Source: an uncultured Prevotellaceae bacterium (GTDB taxonomy: Bacteria; Bacteroidota; Bacteroidia; Bacteroidales; Muribaculaceae). Taken from it: a stretch of DNA of 9,494 nt. Of the stretch, positions 1 through 6,765 are shown piece after piece. Location: the NCBI GenBank assembly GCA_947254205.1, contig CAMYCE010000085.1, positions 1-9,494 on the forward strand, in the 5' to 3' direction. The stretch's first letter is position 1. Every line of letters begins with the position of its first letter. Both the position numbers and the translations under genes were made by a program. The notes under the pieces were generated by a model. The model saw nothing but the letters and a program-made list of their open reading frames with translations. It made no database searches and was not told the DNA's origin.

Positions 1-75
1 GGAAAAGCCTAAGATATTTTCTTATTGCGACCTAATGACCGATTGGGGTTAAATAGCTACTCTATGATGATAGCT

Positions 76-1014
76 TTATTGGGGCTGGTTGCAAGGAAGG
101 TCGGCTTCTTTGCAAGGCTCTTTCACCTCACTGAGCACCAAAATAATTACGGCGGCAATGATGCACACAAGTCCGCCAAAGGTGATGAAGGTGAAAGGCT
201 CCGAGAAAACCAGCACACCCACAACCATCGCCACAAGTGGCTCGAGCGCACCCAAAATTGAGGTGAGCGTACTACCAATGTTTTTGAGACCCACAATGAG
301 TGTGAAATTGGAAACAGCAGTGGGCACAAGTCCCAACAAGAGCAACAGGCCCACGAGCTTGCCATCGGTCACAAGCTGAATGCCCTTGGGAGTGAATGGG
401 GTGAAGATGAGCAGGAATATTGAGCCCATGATAAACACATAGAATGTGAGTTTCAAGCAATTCATCTTGCCCACATTGAGCACGGGCACCAGCACCAAGT
501 AGATGGCATAGGAAAGCCCTGCCGTGAGCTCAAGCATCACACCAACCCAAACTTTGTTGCCCATGCTCCCCTCGCCACTCATGTCGATGCCCGACAAGGC
601 TGCAACACCCACAATGGCAAGCACAATGGCAATAGCTGTGCGCAAGGTGAGACGCTCACGAAAGAATATCATCATGAGCAGGCAGGTGAAAATGGGATAG
701 GAAAATTGAATCGTGCAAGCGGCACCACTGGGCATGAAATTATAGCCATAGACCATGGAGAGGGCTGTGATGTCGTTGAGCAACGCCAACACGGCAATGC
801 GCCCAAGCTGACTCAAATTGATTTTGAGGTCGATGCGCATATACATCATGCCTGCCAATATAAACAAAGCTCCAAAAATGAAGCGATAGATGAGCACCGT
901 GGGAGTTTCAATGCCTTTGGCCATCACTGGCACCGAAAAAAGGGGTATAAGCCCAAAGGAGCATGACGAAATCATGGCATTAATGAGTCCTTTGGTGCGA
1001 TTTTGAGTTTCCAT
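76..1014 (-). CDS. EamA/DMT-family transporter, paralog 1
   Basis: This is a predicted inner-membrane carrier of 312 residues, the size expected for a ten-helix drug/metabolite transporter built from two EamA repeats. Most of the protein is hydrophobic helix. Family-like stretches include YRFIFGALFILAG (residues 43-55), the TM4-region segment MPSGAACTIQFSYPIF (94-109), FFRERLTLR (117-125), and in the second repeat NFTLIVGLKNIGSTLTSILGALEP (236-259) followed by a GVLVFSEPFT turn (266-275). The C-terminal tail (about 296-312) is hydrophilic and carries two cysteines. The substrate cannot be read from the sequence; relatives export amino acids, metabolites or drugs. It lies 53 bases downstream of a close paralog, with no promoter motif between them, so the two are probably co-transcribed. 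The start ATG aligns exactly with that of the paralog (METxNRTKG in both). The 75 bases beyond the stop hold no clear terminator. Confidence 0.9.
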   Translation of the reverse strand: METQNRTKGLINAMISSCSFGLIPLFSVPVMAKGIETPTVLIYRFIFGALFILAGMMYMRIDLKINLSQLGRIAVLALLNDITALSMVYGYNFMPSGAACTIQFSYPIFTCLLMMIFFRERLTLRTAIAIVLAIVGVAALSGIDMSGEGSMGNKVWVGVMLELTAGLSYAIYLVLVPVLNVGKMNCLKLTFYVFIMGSIFLLIFTPFTPKGIQLVTDGKLVGLLLLLGLVPTAVSNFTLIVGLKNIGSTLTSILGALEPLVAMVVGVLVFSEPFTFITFGGLVCIIAAVIILVLSEVKEPCKEADLPCNQPQ

Positions 1015-1067
1015 TATTTATAATTCTTGTTTATCGGGGATTTCATAGATGAGTCAAGAAGCATGCG

Positions 1068-1985
1068 TCAAGCCTTGCAGGGTTCAACGTTCTTGTCTTC
1101 TTTCTTTAAAATAATGATGGTCACTGCCAGCAAGATGAGCACAAGGCCACCCACACGCATCCAAGTGATGCTCTCGCCAAGGGCAATCACTCCCATTGCC
1201 ATGGCCACAGGAGGTTCAAGATCGCCCAAAATTGAGGTGAGCGTGCTGCCAATGTTTTTGAGGCCCACAATGAGCGTGAAATTGGAGATGGCCGTGGGCA
1301 CAAGGCCCAACAACAACAAGGTGCCTCCCACATTCCAGCTGTCAATCATTTCAATGCCTTGGGAAGTGAAGAATGGCGTGTAGATGAGCAAGAAGCCCAT
1401 GCCCAGCACAAACACATAGAAGGTGAGCTTCAGGCTATCCATGTGGCCCACTTTGAGCATGGGCACAAGCACCATGTAGATGGCATAGGACAAGCCAGCA
1501 ATGAGAGCCAACGAAACACCCATCACAAGGTTGCCATCGGCAGGGCCACTCAAGTTGATGCCCGACACGCCTGCAACGCCCACCACTGCCAGCACAATGG
1601 CTATTGAAGTGCGCAAGGTGAGTTTTTCGCGAAAAAAGAGCACCATGATGAGACAGGTGAACACGGGATAAACCGAGAAAATGGTGACTGCTGCTCCCGA
1701 ATCCATATACATGAATCCATAGAATTGCGTGAGGGCAGTAATATCGTTGAGCAATGCCAAGATGGTCAATCGCCACAACTCGCCCAGCGTGATGCGCAAC
1801 CCAATGCGCATATACATCATGCCCGCCAAAATGAAAAGCGAGCCAAACAAAAAGCGATAGATGAGCACCGACGGGGTCTCCATGCCATCTTTCATGATGG
1901 GCACCGAGAATAAAGGTATCAAGGCAAAGGTGCATGCCGAGATAATTGCGTTGACAAATCCTTTTGTCCTATTTGGGGTTTCCAT
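1068..1985 (-). CDS. EamA/DMT-family transporter, paralog 2
   Basis: This 305-residue inner-membrane transporter of the EamA type is clearly homologous along its whole length to the gene just downstream. Identical or nearly identical blocks include FILAGMMYMRI (51-61), LALLNDITAL (76-85), AGLSYAIY (163-170) and SNFTLIVGLKNIGSTLTSILG (234-254). Differences fall in places likely to face the substrate path: D95 replaces proline in MDSGAA, the following TIFSVYPVF differs from TIQFSYPIF, and in the second repeat D255 and P259 replace alanine and leucine around the Glu-Pro of the TM9 region. Ten membrane helices are expected. It is the first gene of a probable two-gene unit with its own promoter about 45-80 bases upstream. 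The substrate is unknown. The start is supported by matching N-termini of the two paralogs and by the promoter position. Confidence 0.9.
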   Translation of the reverse strand: METPNRTKGFVNAIISACTFALIPLFSVPIMKDGMETPSVLIYRFLFGSLFILAGMMYMRIGLRITLGELWRLTILALLNDITALTQFYGFMYMDSGAAVTIFSVYPVFTCLIMVLFFREKLTLRTSIAIVLAVVGVAGVSGINLSGPADGNLVMGVSLALIAGLSYAIYMVLVPMLKVGHMDSLKLTFYVFVLGMGFLLIYTPFFTSQGIEMIDSWNVGGTLLLLGLVPTAISNFTLIVGLKNIGSTLTSILGDLEPPVAMAMGVIALGESITWMRVGGLVLILLAVTIIILKKEDKNVEPCKA

Positions 1986-2031
1986 TAATCAGTCTCTTGT
2001 TTTATAGAAAATTGTATTTTGAACAGGTGCA

Positions 2032-2063
2032 CAAAGTTAGAAAAAAAGCCTCGAATAATGAAA
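2032..2063 (-). promoter_or_regulatory. Bacteroidetes-type promoter of the EamA pair
   Basis: On the minus strand TAACTTTG (2032-2039) is a perfect match to the Bacteroidetes -7 consensus TAnnTTTG. A TTTC (2060-2063), three of four bases of the -33 element TTTG, lies 20 bases upstream, within the usual 19-21 spacing. Transcription would start near 2025-2028 and give a leader of about 40 nt before the ATG at 1985. The call rests on motif match and position only. Confidence 0.65.
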
Positions 2064-2120
2064 AAAACATAATGCTTTCAATCAAAAAACACCCTGCAAT
2101 GCCATCAAGTCATGTGCTTG

Positions 2121-2145
2121 AAAAAAAATCGAAGGCTACGATTTT
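2121..2145 (-). terminator. Intrinsic terminator after the AspT-type transporter gene
   Basis: On the minus strand a 7-bp perfect stem (AAAATCG at 2139-2145 with CGATTTT at 2125-2131) and a 7-nt loop is followed by an uninterrupted run of T, eight in total counting the end of the stem (2121-2128). It overlaps the stop codon of the transporter gene at 2144-2146. The stem is short and AT-rich, but hairpin, T-run and location together support termination before the downstream promoter. Confidence 0.65.
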
Positions 2146-3805
2146 ATAGAAAGAGCAACAATATCACTTGAGCCAAAATCACACGCACAAACATGCACAA
2201 CGGATAGACCGTGGTGTAGGCCACCGAGGTGCTGTCGCTCTTCAAGGTGTCGGTTGCATAGTCGAGAGCCATGGGGTTGGCCATTGAGCCACACAACATG
2301 CCACTAATCGAGCCAAAATCAATCTTCATCACCTTCAAGGCAATCACGCCCACCACAAGCACTGGCACGATTGTGAGCAAGAAACCCACCAAAATCCAGA
2401 GCAAGCCTTCGGGACGCACCACTGTGGCAAAGAAATCGCTACCTGAGTCAAGCCCAAGGCAAGCCAAATAGGCCGTGAGCCCCAATGCACGCATCATGAG
2501 ATTGACACTTTGGGTGGTGTAGGTGACCATGTGCAGGCGAGGGCCAAAGGTGCCCATCAAAATACCGGCAATGATGGGGCCTCCTGCCAAGCCCAGCTTC
2601 ACGGGAGCACTAATGCCGGGCAAGCTGATGGGAATCAAGCCCATGAGCAACCCAATTGTGAGACCTATGAATATTGAAATTAAGTTGGGCTCATCGAGAT
2701 TTTTCACGGCATTGCCCAATTTTTTCTCCACATTTTTAATCGAAGCCTCCTCGCCCACAACCGTGATGCGGTCGCCCAAGAGCAGGCGCAAGTCGGGGGT
2801 TGCAAGCAGTCGCACTCCACTGCGATAGATGCGGGTCACATTCACGCCATAGTGGTTGCGCAACTTGAGCGAGCCCAAGTGCTTGCCATTCATTTCCGAT
2901 CGAGTGAGAATAATGCGGCGCGACACCAATTTGCTGTCAATGGCATTCCAGTCGATGTCGGCCTTGTTGAAGTCGGTCGATTCCTGCTCTCCAAACAAAA
3001 TGCGCATCGCGTCGCCCGATTGCTCATTGGTAATCACCAAGATGCGGTCGTTTTTCTCGAGCATGGTGCTACTCGATGGAATGGTCACCTTGCCATTGCG
3101 CCACAAGCGCGAAATCACAAATTGCTCATGTGAAATATCGGCAAGTTGCCCCACCGTTTTATCATAAACTCCGGGATTCAACACATGATAGGCAGCAATG
3201 AAGGTGTGGTCGCTGGCTTCGCCTTCGCGTGCCACGCGCTCATGCTTGTGCACGATGGTTTTGTTCATGAGCAAAATGGCAAATATCACGCCCACCACAC
3301 CCAGCGGATAGGTCACAGCACAGCCCAAAGCAGCTCCACTGGTGGGTTGCCCCAATTGAGCCAGAGCTTGCTGAGCGGCACCAAGGGCAGGAGTGTTGGT
3401 TGTGGCGCCACACATGATGCCCACAGCATCTGGCAACGAGATGCCCATCACCGAGGGCAACAACACCGTCATGATTGTGCCAATGAGCACTACCAGCAGG
3501 GCAAGCATCGACATTTTGAGCCCACTCTTGCGCAACGAGCTAAAGAAGCCCGGCCCCACCTGCACGCCCAAAGCATAGACAAACAATGCCAGGCCAAAAT
3601 CTTCGGCATATTCAAGCACTCCCGAATCGATCGAAAATCCCAAATTCCCAAAAAAGATGCCCATAAAAAACACAAAGGTCACACCAAGCGAGATGCCAAA
3701 AACTTTAACACGCCCCAAAAAGAGACCACAAGCACTAATCATCGATATCACAATGACGGCTTGCCATGCAGAATGATGCATTAGTATGTCTAAAATCCAG
3801 TCCAT
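2144..3805 (-). CDS. AspT/YidE-type putative transporter with two RCK_C domains
   Basis: This 553-residue membrane protein belongs to the AspT (aspartate:alanine exchanger)/YidE-YbjL family. Two hydrophobic halves (about 1-180 and 373-553) flank a soluble middle. Each half carries a version of the same motif: TTNTPALGAA with YPLGVVGV (135-173), and GSMANPMALDYA with YTTVYPLCMFVRV (506-542). GNLGF (53-57), GPRLHMVTYTT (421-431) and GLTAYLACLGLDSG (442-455) are also typical. The middle contains two RCK_C (TrkA_C)-like domains, about 203-270 and 293-365, which in other carriers bind small ligands and gate transport. AspT itself exchanges aspartate for alanine; YidE and YbjL have no established substrate, and most Bacteroidetes members are uncharacterised, so dicarboxylate or amino-acid exchange is only inferred. 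It is a single-gene unit with its own promoter and terminator. The start lies about 10 bases downstream of the expected transcription start. Confidence 0.92.
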   Translation of the reverse strand: MDWILDILMHHSAWQAVIVISMISACGLFLGRVKVFGISLGVTFVFFMGIFFGNLGFSIDSGVLEYAEDFGLALFVYALGVQVGPGFFSSLRKSGLKMSMLALLVVLIGTIMTVLLPSVMGISLPDAVGIMCGATTNTPALGAAQQALAQLGQPTSGAALGCAVTYPLGVVGVIFAILLMNKTIVHKHERVAREGEASDHTFIAAYHVLNPGVYDKTVGQLADISHEQFVISRLWRNGKVTIPSSSTMLEKNDRILVITNEQSGDAMRILFGEQESTDFNKADIDWNAIDSKLVSRRIILTRSEMNGKHLGSLKLRNHYGVNVTRIYRSGVRLLATPDLRLLLGDRITVVGEEASIKNVEKKLGNAVKNLDEPNLISIFIGLTIGLLMGLIPISLPGISAPVKLGLAGGPIIAGILMGTFGPRLHMVTYTTQSVNLMMRALGLTAYLACLGLDSGSDFFATVVRPEGLLWILVGFLLTIVPVLVVGVIALKVMKIDFGSISGMLCGSMANPMALDYATDTLKSDSTSVAYTTVYPLCMFVRVILAQVILLLFL

Positions 3806-3820
3806 AATGCTTTATAAATG

Positions 3821-3852
3821 CAAAGTTACATCTTTTTAACAGATTGAGCAAT
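3821..3852 (-). promoter_or_regulatory. Bacteroidetes-type promoter of the AspT-type transporter
   Basis: Minus-strand TAACTTTG (3821-3828) matches TAnnTTTG exactly. ATTG (3849-3852), three of four bases of the -33 element TTTG, lies 20 bases upstream. The -33 element overlaps the last bases before the glycerate kinase stop codon (3855-3857). The start codon at 3805 is only 15 bases past the -7 box, so the leader would be roughly 10 nt, unusually short. Confidence 0.7.
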
Positions 3853-3854
3853 AT

Positions 3855-4988
3855 CTATGTTTTTAATGAGTAGATTTTTAAAAGTTGAGAAATTGTGAAT
3901 TCTACATTTTTAAGGCAAGTAGATGTGTGCATTGCCTCGGCAACGGTCATGGGCGATGAGATGACCGGAAACACGGCATCAAACTCTAAAGCCTCTACAT
4001 CGAAGTCGGGCGACAAAGCACCACACACAGCCACTACCGGAATGTGCTGAGCATGAGCACGGGCAAGCACGGCTGTGGGGGTTTTGCCAAAGGTTGACGA
4101 CACATCTAAACACCCCTCTCCCGTAAACACCAACCGGGCATCGGCAATCAGCTCATCAAAATGCAACAAGTTGAGTATTGCCTCGGCTCCCGGAGCAAGG
4201 TGGGCATGAAGCAATCCAAGCATACCGGCTGCCAAGCCACCGGCTGCACCGGCACCGGCTTGGGTAGCAACACCTTGTGGCAACAAGGTAGCAAAATGTT
4301 GCAAACCTCGTTCCAACTGCTCTACTTGGAGGGCACTTGCGCCTTTTTGCGGAGCAAAGACACGCGCTGCGCCTTGGGAGCCACACAACACATTGCCCAC
4401 ATCACACAGGAGTGTGAATTGGCACTGCCTCACCTCATCGGGCACTCCACTACCATCAATCGTGGCTACACGGCTCAGGCTGTCGCCACAGGGCATCAAT
4501 TCATGTGCTTGATTGTCGCGAAAAACAAAGCCCAGTGCCGCGAGCAAGCCCATGCCTGCATCGCAAGTGGCACTTCCACCTAGCCCCATCACAATGTGGT
4601 GGCAACCCCTCTCAATCGCATCGCGCACCATCATGCCCACGCCCCAAGTCGAGGCCTTCATCACATTGCGTTGCGCCACAGGCACAAGAGCCAAGCCACA
4701 AGCAGTCGACATCTCCATGACTGCCGTGCCACTATGAGCATCTATCACATAGTGTGCAAAAACTGGCTCTCCATCAATCATGGGTCCGGGAGTTTCAACC
4801 GTGGCAGGGTGCAAATTGGGCAAAGCTCCTGCAAGAGCCTCTACTGTGCCCTCTCCTCCATCGGCCATGGGCACAACCAGCACTTGTGTGGCAGGATTCC
4901 AGTCAAGAATCGCCCGGCGAGCAGCCTCGGCCACTTGCCGTGATGTTGCCGAACCTTTGAATTTGTCGAATGCCAAAACGATTTTCAT
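3855..4988 (-). CDS. Glycerate kinase (GarK/GlxK family)
   Basis: This cytoplasmic enzyme of 377 residues, normal for the family (PF02595), phosphorylates D-glycerate with ATP; GarK/GlxK enzymes make 2-phosphoglycerate, which enters lower glycolysis. Motifs in order: DKFKGS (8-13), MADGGEGT (41-48), GLGGSATCDAGMG (135-147), LCDVGNVLCG (194-203), GAARVFAPQKGA (206-217), GAGAAGGLAAGMLG (245-258) and TGEGCLDVSSTFGKTP (289-304). The last motif usually reads TGEGRLD or similar; here position 293 is cysteine (TGT at 4110-4112), one transition from an arginine codon (CGT). No glycerate-producing genes (glucarate, glyoxylate or serine routes) are visible nearby, so the pathway feeding it is unknown. 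It follows a strong hairpin at 5009-5063, and I find no TAnnTTTG element in the 92-base gap upstream. The ATG at 4988 gives the family-typical MKIVLAFDKFKGS N-terminus. Confidence 0.95.
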   Translation of the reverse strand: MKIVLAFDKFKGSATSRQVAEAARRAILDWNPATQVLVVPMADGGEGTVEALAGALPNLHPATVETPGPMIDGEPVFAHYVIDAHSGTAVMEMSTACGLALVPVAQRNVMKASTWGVGMMVRDAIERGCHHIVMGLGGSATCDAGMGLLAALGFVFRDNQAHELMPCGDSLSRVATIDGSGVPDEVRQCQFTLLCDVGNVLCGSQGAARVFAPQKGASALQVEQLERGLQHFATLLPQGVATQAGAGAAGGLAAGMLGLLHAHLAPGAEAILNLLHFDELIADARLVFTGEGCLDVSSTFGKTPTAVLARAHAQHIPVVAVCGALSPDFDVEALEFDAVFPVISSPMTVAEAMHTSTCLKNVEFTISQLLKIYSLKT

Positions 4989-5008
4989 CAGAGTTGGAGT
5001 CTCTTTTT

Positions 5009-5063
5009 AAAAAGGAAGTGCGTTGATTCTTCCCTTGTTTTTGAGAGAAAACTCAACGCACTT
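5009..5063 (-). terminator. Terminator-like hairpin between lipoprotein and glycerate kinase genes
   Basis: An 11-bp perfect inverted repeat (AAGTGCGTTGA at 5053-5063 read on the minus strand, pairing with 5016-5026) encloses 26 nt. A second 5-bp stem (GTTTT at 5048-5052 with AAAAC at 5037-5041) stacks directly on it, leaving a 10-nt bulge on the 3' side. On the minus strand the stem is followed by CCTTTTT (5009-5015). It starts 18 bases after the lipoprotein stop codon, as expected of a terminator for the three-gene rsmI unit. It also lies in the leader region of the glycerate kinase gene, so a role as attenuator or partial read-through element is possible. Confidence 0.65.
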
Positions 5064-5080
5064 TATTGTTATATCCCTAA

Positions 5081-5983
5081 TTAGCCAATTTTCACTACCA
5101 AATAGTTTGACAGTTCCCAGAAACGGGCAGGATTGGTAATTCTAAGCACCTTTTGGCCACCGGCATCTTCGATGCGATAAGAATTCATGGGGTGTTTTGA
5201 GATAACTTCGGCCTTGCGACTGTGCAAGTTGATCGATTGCAGAGTGCGCTTGTCGGCTTTGGTGAAATAAGATTGTGTGTAGTCGCCCTCCATCACCTTG
5301 GTCTTGCGCAAGAAGCCTGTTTCAATGATTTTTTGCTTTTTGAGTTCGCTCTTCGAGCCCACCACATAGTAGCACACATTCATTTCATTGGTCAAGTCGT
5401 TTAATCGGTTGGCTTGATCTTGCGTTTTGGCTTTCTCGGCAGTGTAGCTCTCATTCACCTTGGTGTTCTCGGTTTTGAGCGAGTCGACACGCGTGTTGAG
5501 CGTGTTGATTTGCACATGGGCAGCTTGCAACTGAGCGGTGAGCTGATTGATCATTGTCTGCTGATTTTCGAGTTGTTTTTTCAGCGTCGACACTTGTTTC
5601 TTCATCTCGTCGGTGTAGATGGTCGAACTCTTGAGTCGTTTTTCAAGGTCGGCCACACGCTGGGTGCGCTCGGCAATAGCTTGCTGAATGGCAAGCACAT
5701 TGTTGCGCAATCGTGCTTTCTTGTCGGGGGTGTCGGCATTGATATTTTCAACATTCAAGATGTTTTGCATCTCAATAATTTGGTTCATTCCCTCGCTCAC
5801 TTCATTCATCAATGTGGCGAGTGTGTCTTTCTCGGCCCTGATCGTGGCCAACGAGTCGCTCAAAGCCAACTTGTCGATAGAGTCTTGATTCACTTGACTC
5901 TCGGAGTCATTACCTTTGTGGCACGAAGGCATGGCAACCAGCAGTCCTGCTAAAAGGGCTACCATATAAAGAATCTTTTTCAT
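5081..5983 (-). CDS. Coiled-coil lipoprotein, Cbp1-like
   Basis: This 300-residue protein is predicted to be exported and lipid-anchored. It has a short basic N-terminus, a hydrophobic segment (4-17) and a lipobox-like MPSC with the acceptor cysteine at 21. Residues about 40-200 are rich in Leu, Glu, Gln, Lys and Asn with heptad-like spacing, indicating long coiled coils. The C-terminal 100 residues (CYYVVGSKSEL at 204-214, GFLRKTKVMEGDY, then ITNPARFWELSNYLVVKIG at the end) form a compact domain that I recall from Bacteroides proteins named Cbp1-family collagen-binding glycoprotein adhesins; this is from memory and not verified. Four D-S/T-aliphatic motifs (34, 43, 53, 167) fit the Bacteroidetes O-glycosylation consensus. 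Its ATG overlaps the rsmI stop by four bases, suggesting translational coupling. A surface location is plausible, but the residues after the cysteine (HKGNDSES) make only a weak lipoprotein export signal. Confidence 0.85.
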   Translation of the reverse strand: MKKILYMVALLAGLLVAMPSCHKGNDSESQVNQDSIDKLALSDSLATIRAEKDTLATLMNEVSEGMNQIIEMQNILNVENINADTPDKKARLRNNVLAIQQAIAERTQRVADLEKRLKSSTIYTDEMKKQVSTLKKQLENQQTMINQLTAQLQAAHVQINTLNTRVDSLKTENTKVNESYTAEKAKTQDQANRLNDLTNEMNVCYYVVGSKSELKKQKIIETGFLRKTKVMEGDYTQSYFTKADKRTLQSINLHSRKAEVISKHPMNSYRIEDAGGQKVLRITNPARFWELSNYLVVKIG

Positions 5984-6732
5984 TTTTCAATGGTGTTTAA
6001 AACGTTATTACTCTTATTTTTGAATTTCGCATATTTGTCTACTTTGGCTGTGGTCTCACGAGGTTTACCCTCAACCACGATCACAATTTCGCCTTTTGCT
6101 CCATTTTTCTCAAAATATTGGGCAAGCTCCGGTAGTGTGCCATTGTGGGTGGTGTTGTGCATCTTCGATATTTCACGACTCACCGAGGCTTCGCGGTCGT
6201 CGCCCAAAACATCGGCCAGCTGGCGCAAGGTTTTGGCAAGGCGCAGGGGTGACTCATAAAATATCATGGTGCGGGATTCACTTGCAAGTTCGTCGAGCCG
6301 TGTTGAACGGCCTTTCTTTTGGGGTAAAAAGCCCTCAAACACAAATCGCTCGCAAGGCAAACCCGAATTTACAAGGGCAGGCACAAACGCTGTTGCCCCC
6401 GGCAAGGTCTCAACTTCAATTTGGTGACGACGACATTCTCGCACCAGCAAAAATCCCGGGTCGGAAATGCCCGGAGTGCCGGCATCGGTAATCAATGCCA
6501 TCACCATGCCGGCTTGCAGTTGCTCAACCAAGTTGGGGAGGGTTTCATGCTCATTAAACTTGTGATGGCTGCGCATGGGAGTGGCAATATTGAAGTGCTT
6601 CATCAAGATGCCACTGGTGCGTGTGTCTTCGGCGAGCACAAGTTGCACCTGCTTCAAGACACTCACTGCGCGTGGTGTCATGTCGTCGAGATTGCCCACT
6701 GGGGTTGGCACTATATATAGCTTTCCTGCCAT
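5980..6732 (-). CDS. rsmI: 16S rRNA (cytidine(1402)-2'-O)-methyltransferase RsmI
   Basis: RsmI uses S-adenosylmethionine to methylate the 2'-OH of C1402 in 16S rRNA, in the decoding centre of the 30S subunit. The tetrapyrrole-methylase fold is evident: LYIVPTPVGNLDDMTPRA (5-22), LAEDTR (33-38), HHKFNEHE (56-63), ALITDAGTPGISDPG (79-93, the SAM-binding region), LPGATAFVPALVNSGLP (110-126), FEGFLPQKKGR (132-142) and YESPLRL (159-165). At 250 residues it lacks the C-terminal extension of the E. coli enzyme (about 286), as is usual in Bacteroidetes. The final 27 residues (from about 224) are a lysine- and asparagine-rich tail with little conservation. The segment after SREISK (185-190) reads MHNTTHNGTL, where MHEE-VRGTL-like sequence is common, a mild deviation. 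It is the middle gene of a three-gene unit, 33 bases after the acidic protein gene and overlapping the lipoprotein gene by ATGA. Confidence 0.95.
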   Translation of the reverse strand: MAGKLYIVPTPVGNLDDMTPRAVSVLKQVQLVLAEDTRTSGILMKHFNIATPMRSHHKFNEHETLPNLVEQLQAGMVMALITDAGTPGISDPGFLLVRECRRHQIEVETLPGATAFVPALVNSGLPCERFVFEGFLPQKKGRSTRLDELASESRTMIFYESPLRLAKTLRQLADVLGDDREASVSREISKMHNTTHNGTLPELAQYFEKNGAKGEIVIVVEGKPRETTAKVDKYAKFKNKSNNVLNTIEK

Positions 6733-6765
6733 CGTTGTTTCAACTCAATTAATTGTCGTTTTTTT

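Noticed and set aside
1..75. Possible terminator after EamA paralog 1
   Set aside because: Only a 5-bp AGCTA/TAGCT pairing with an 11-nt loop is present, without a following T-run; it is too weak to call.
2064..2120. Small hairpin (TCAAG/CTTGA, 7-nt loop) and very short ATG frames between the transporter terminator and the EamA promoter
   Set aside because: A 5-bp stem without a T-run and frames of a few codons are expected by chance in AT-rich spacer.
3146..3784. Plus-strand open frame of 212 codons
   Set aside because: It lies wholly antisense to the AspT-type transporter gene, whose protein is clearly recognisable. The translation is rich in His, Gln and Arg with no family features, as expected of a shadow frame.
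5414..5953. Plus-strand open frame of 179 codons
   Set aside because: It is antisense to the coiled-coil lipoprotein; its regular Leu/His/Val composition simply reflects the complementary heptad codons.
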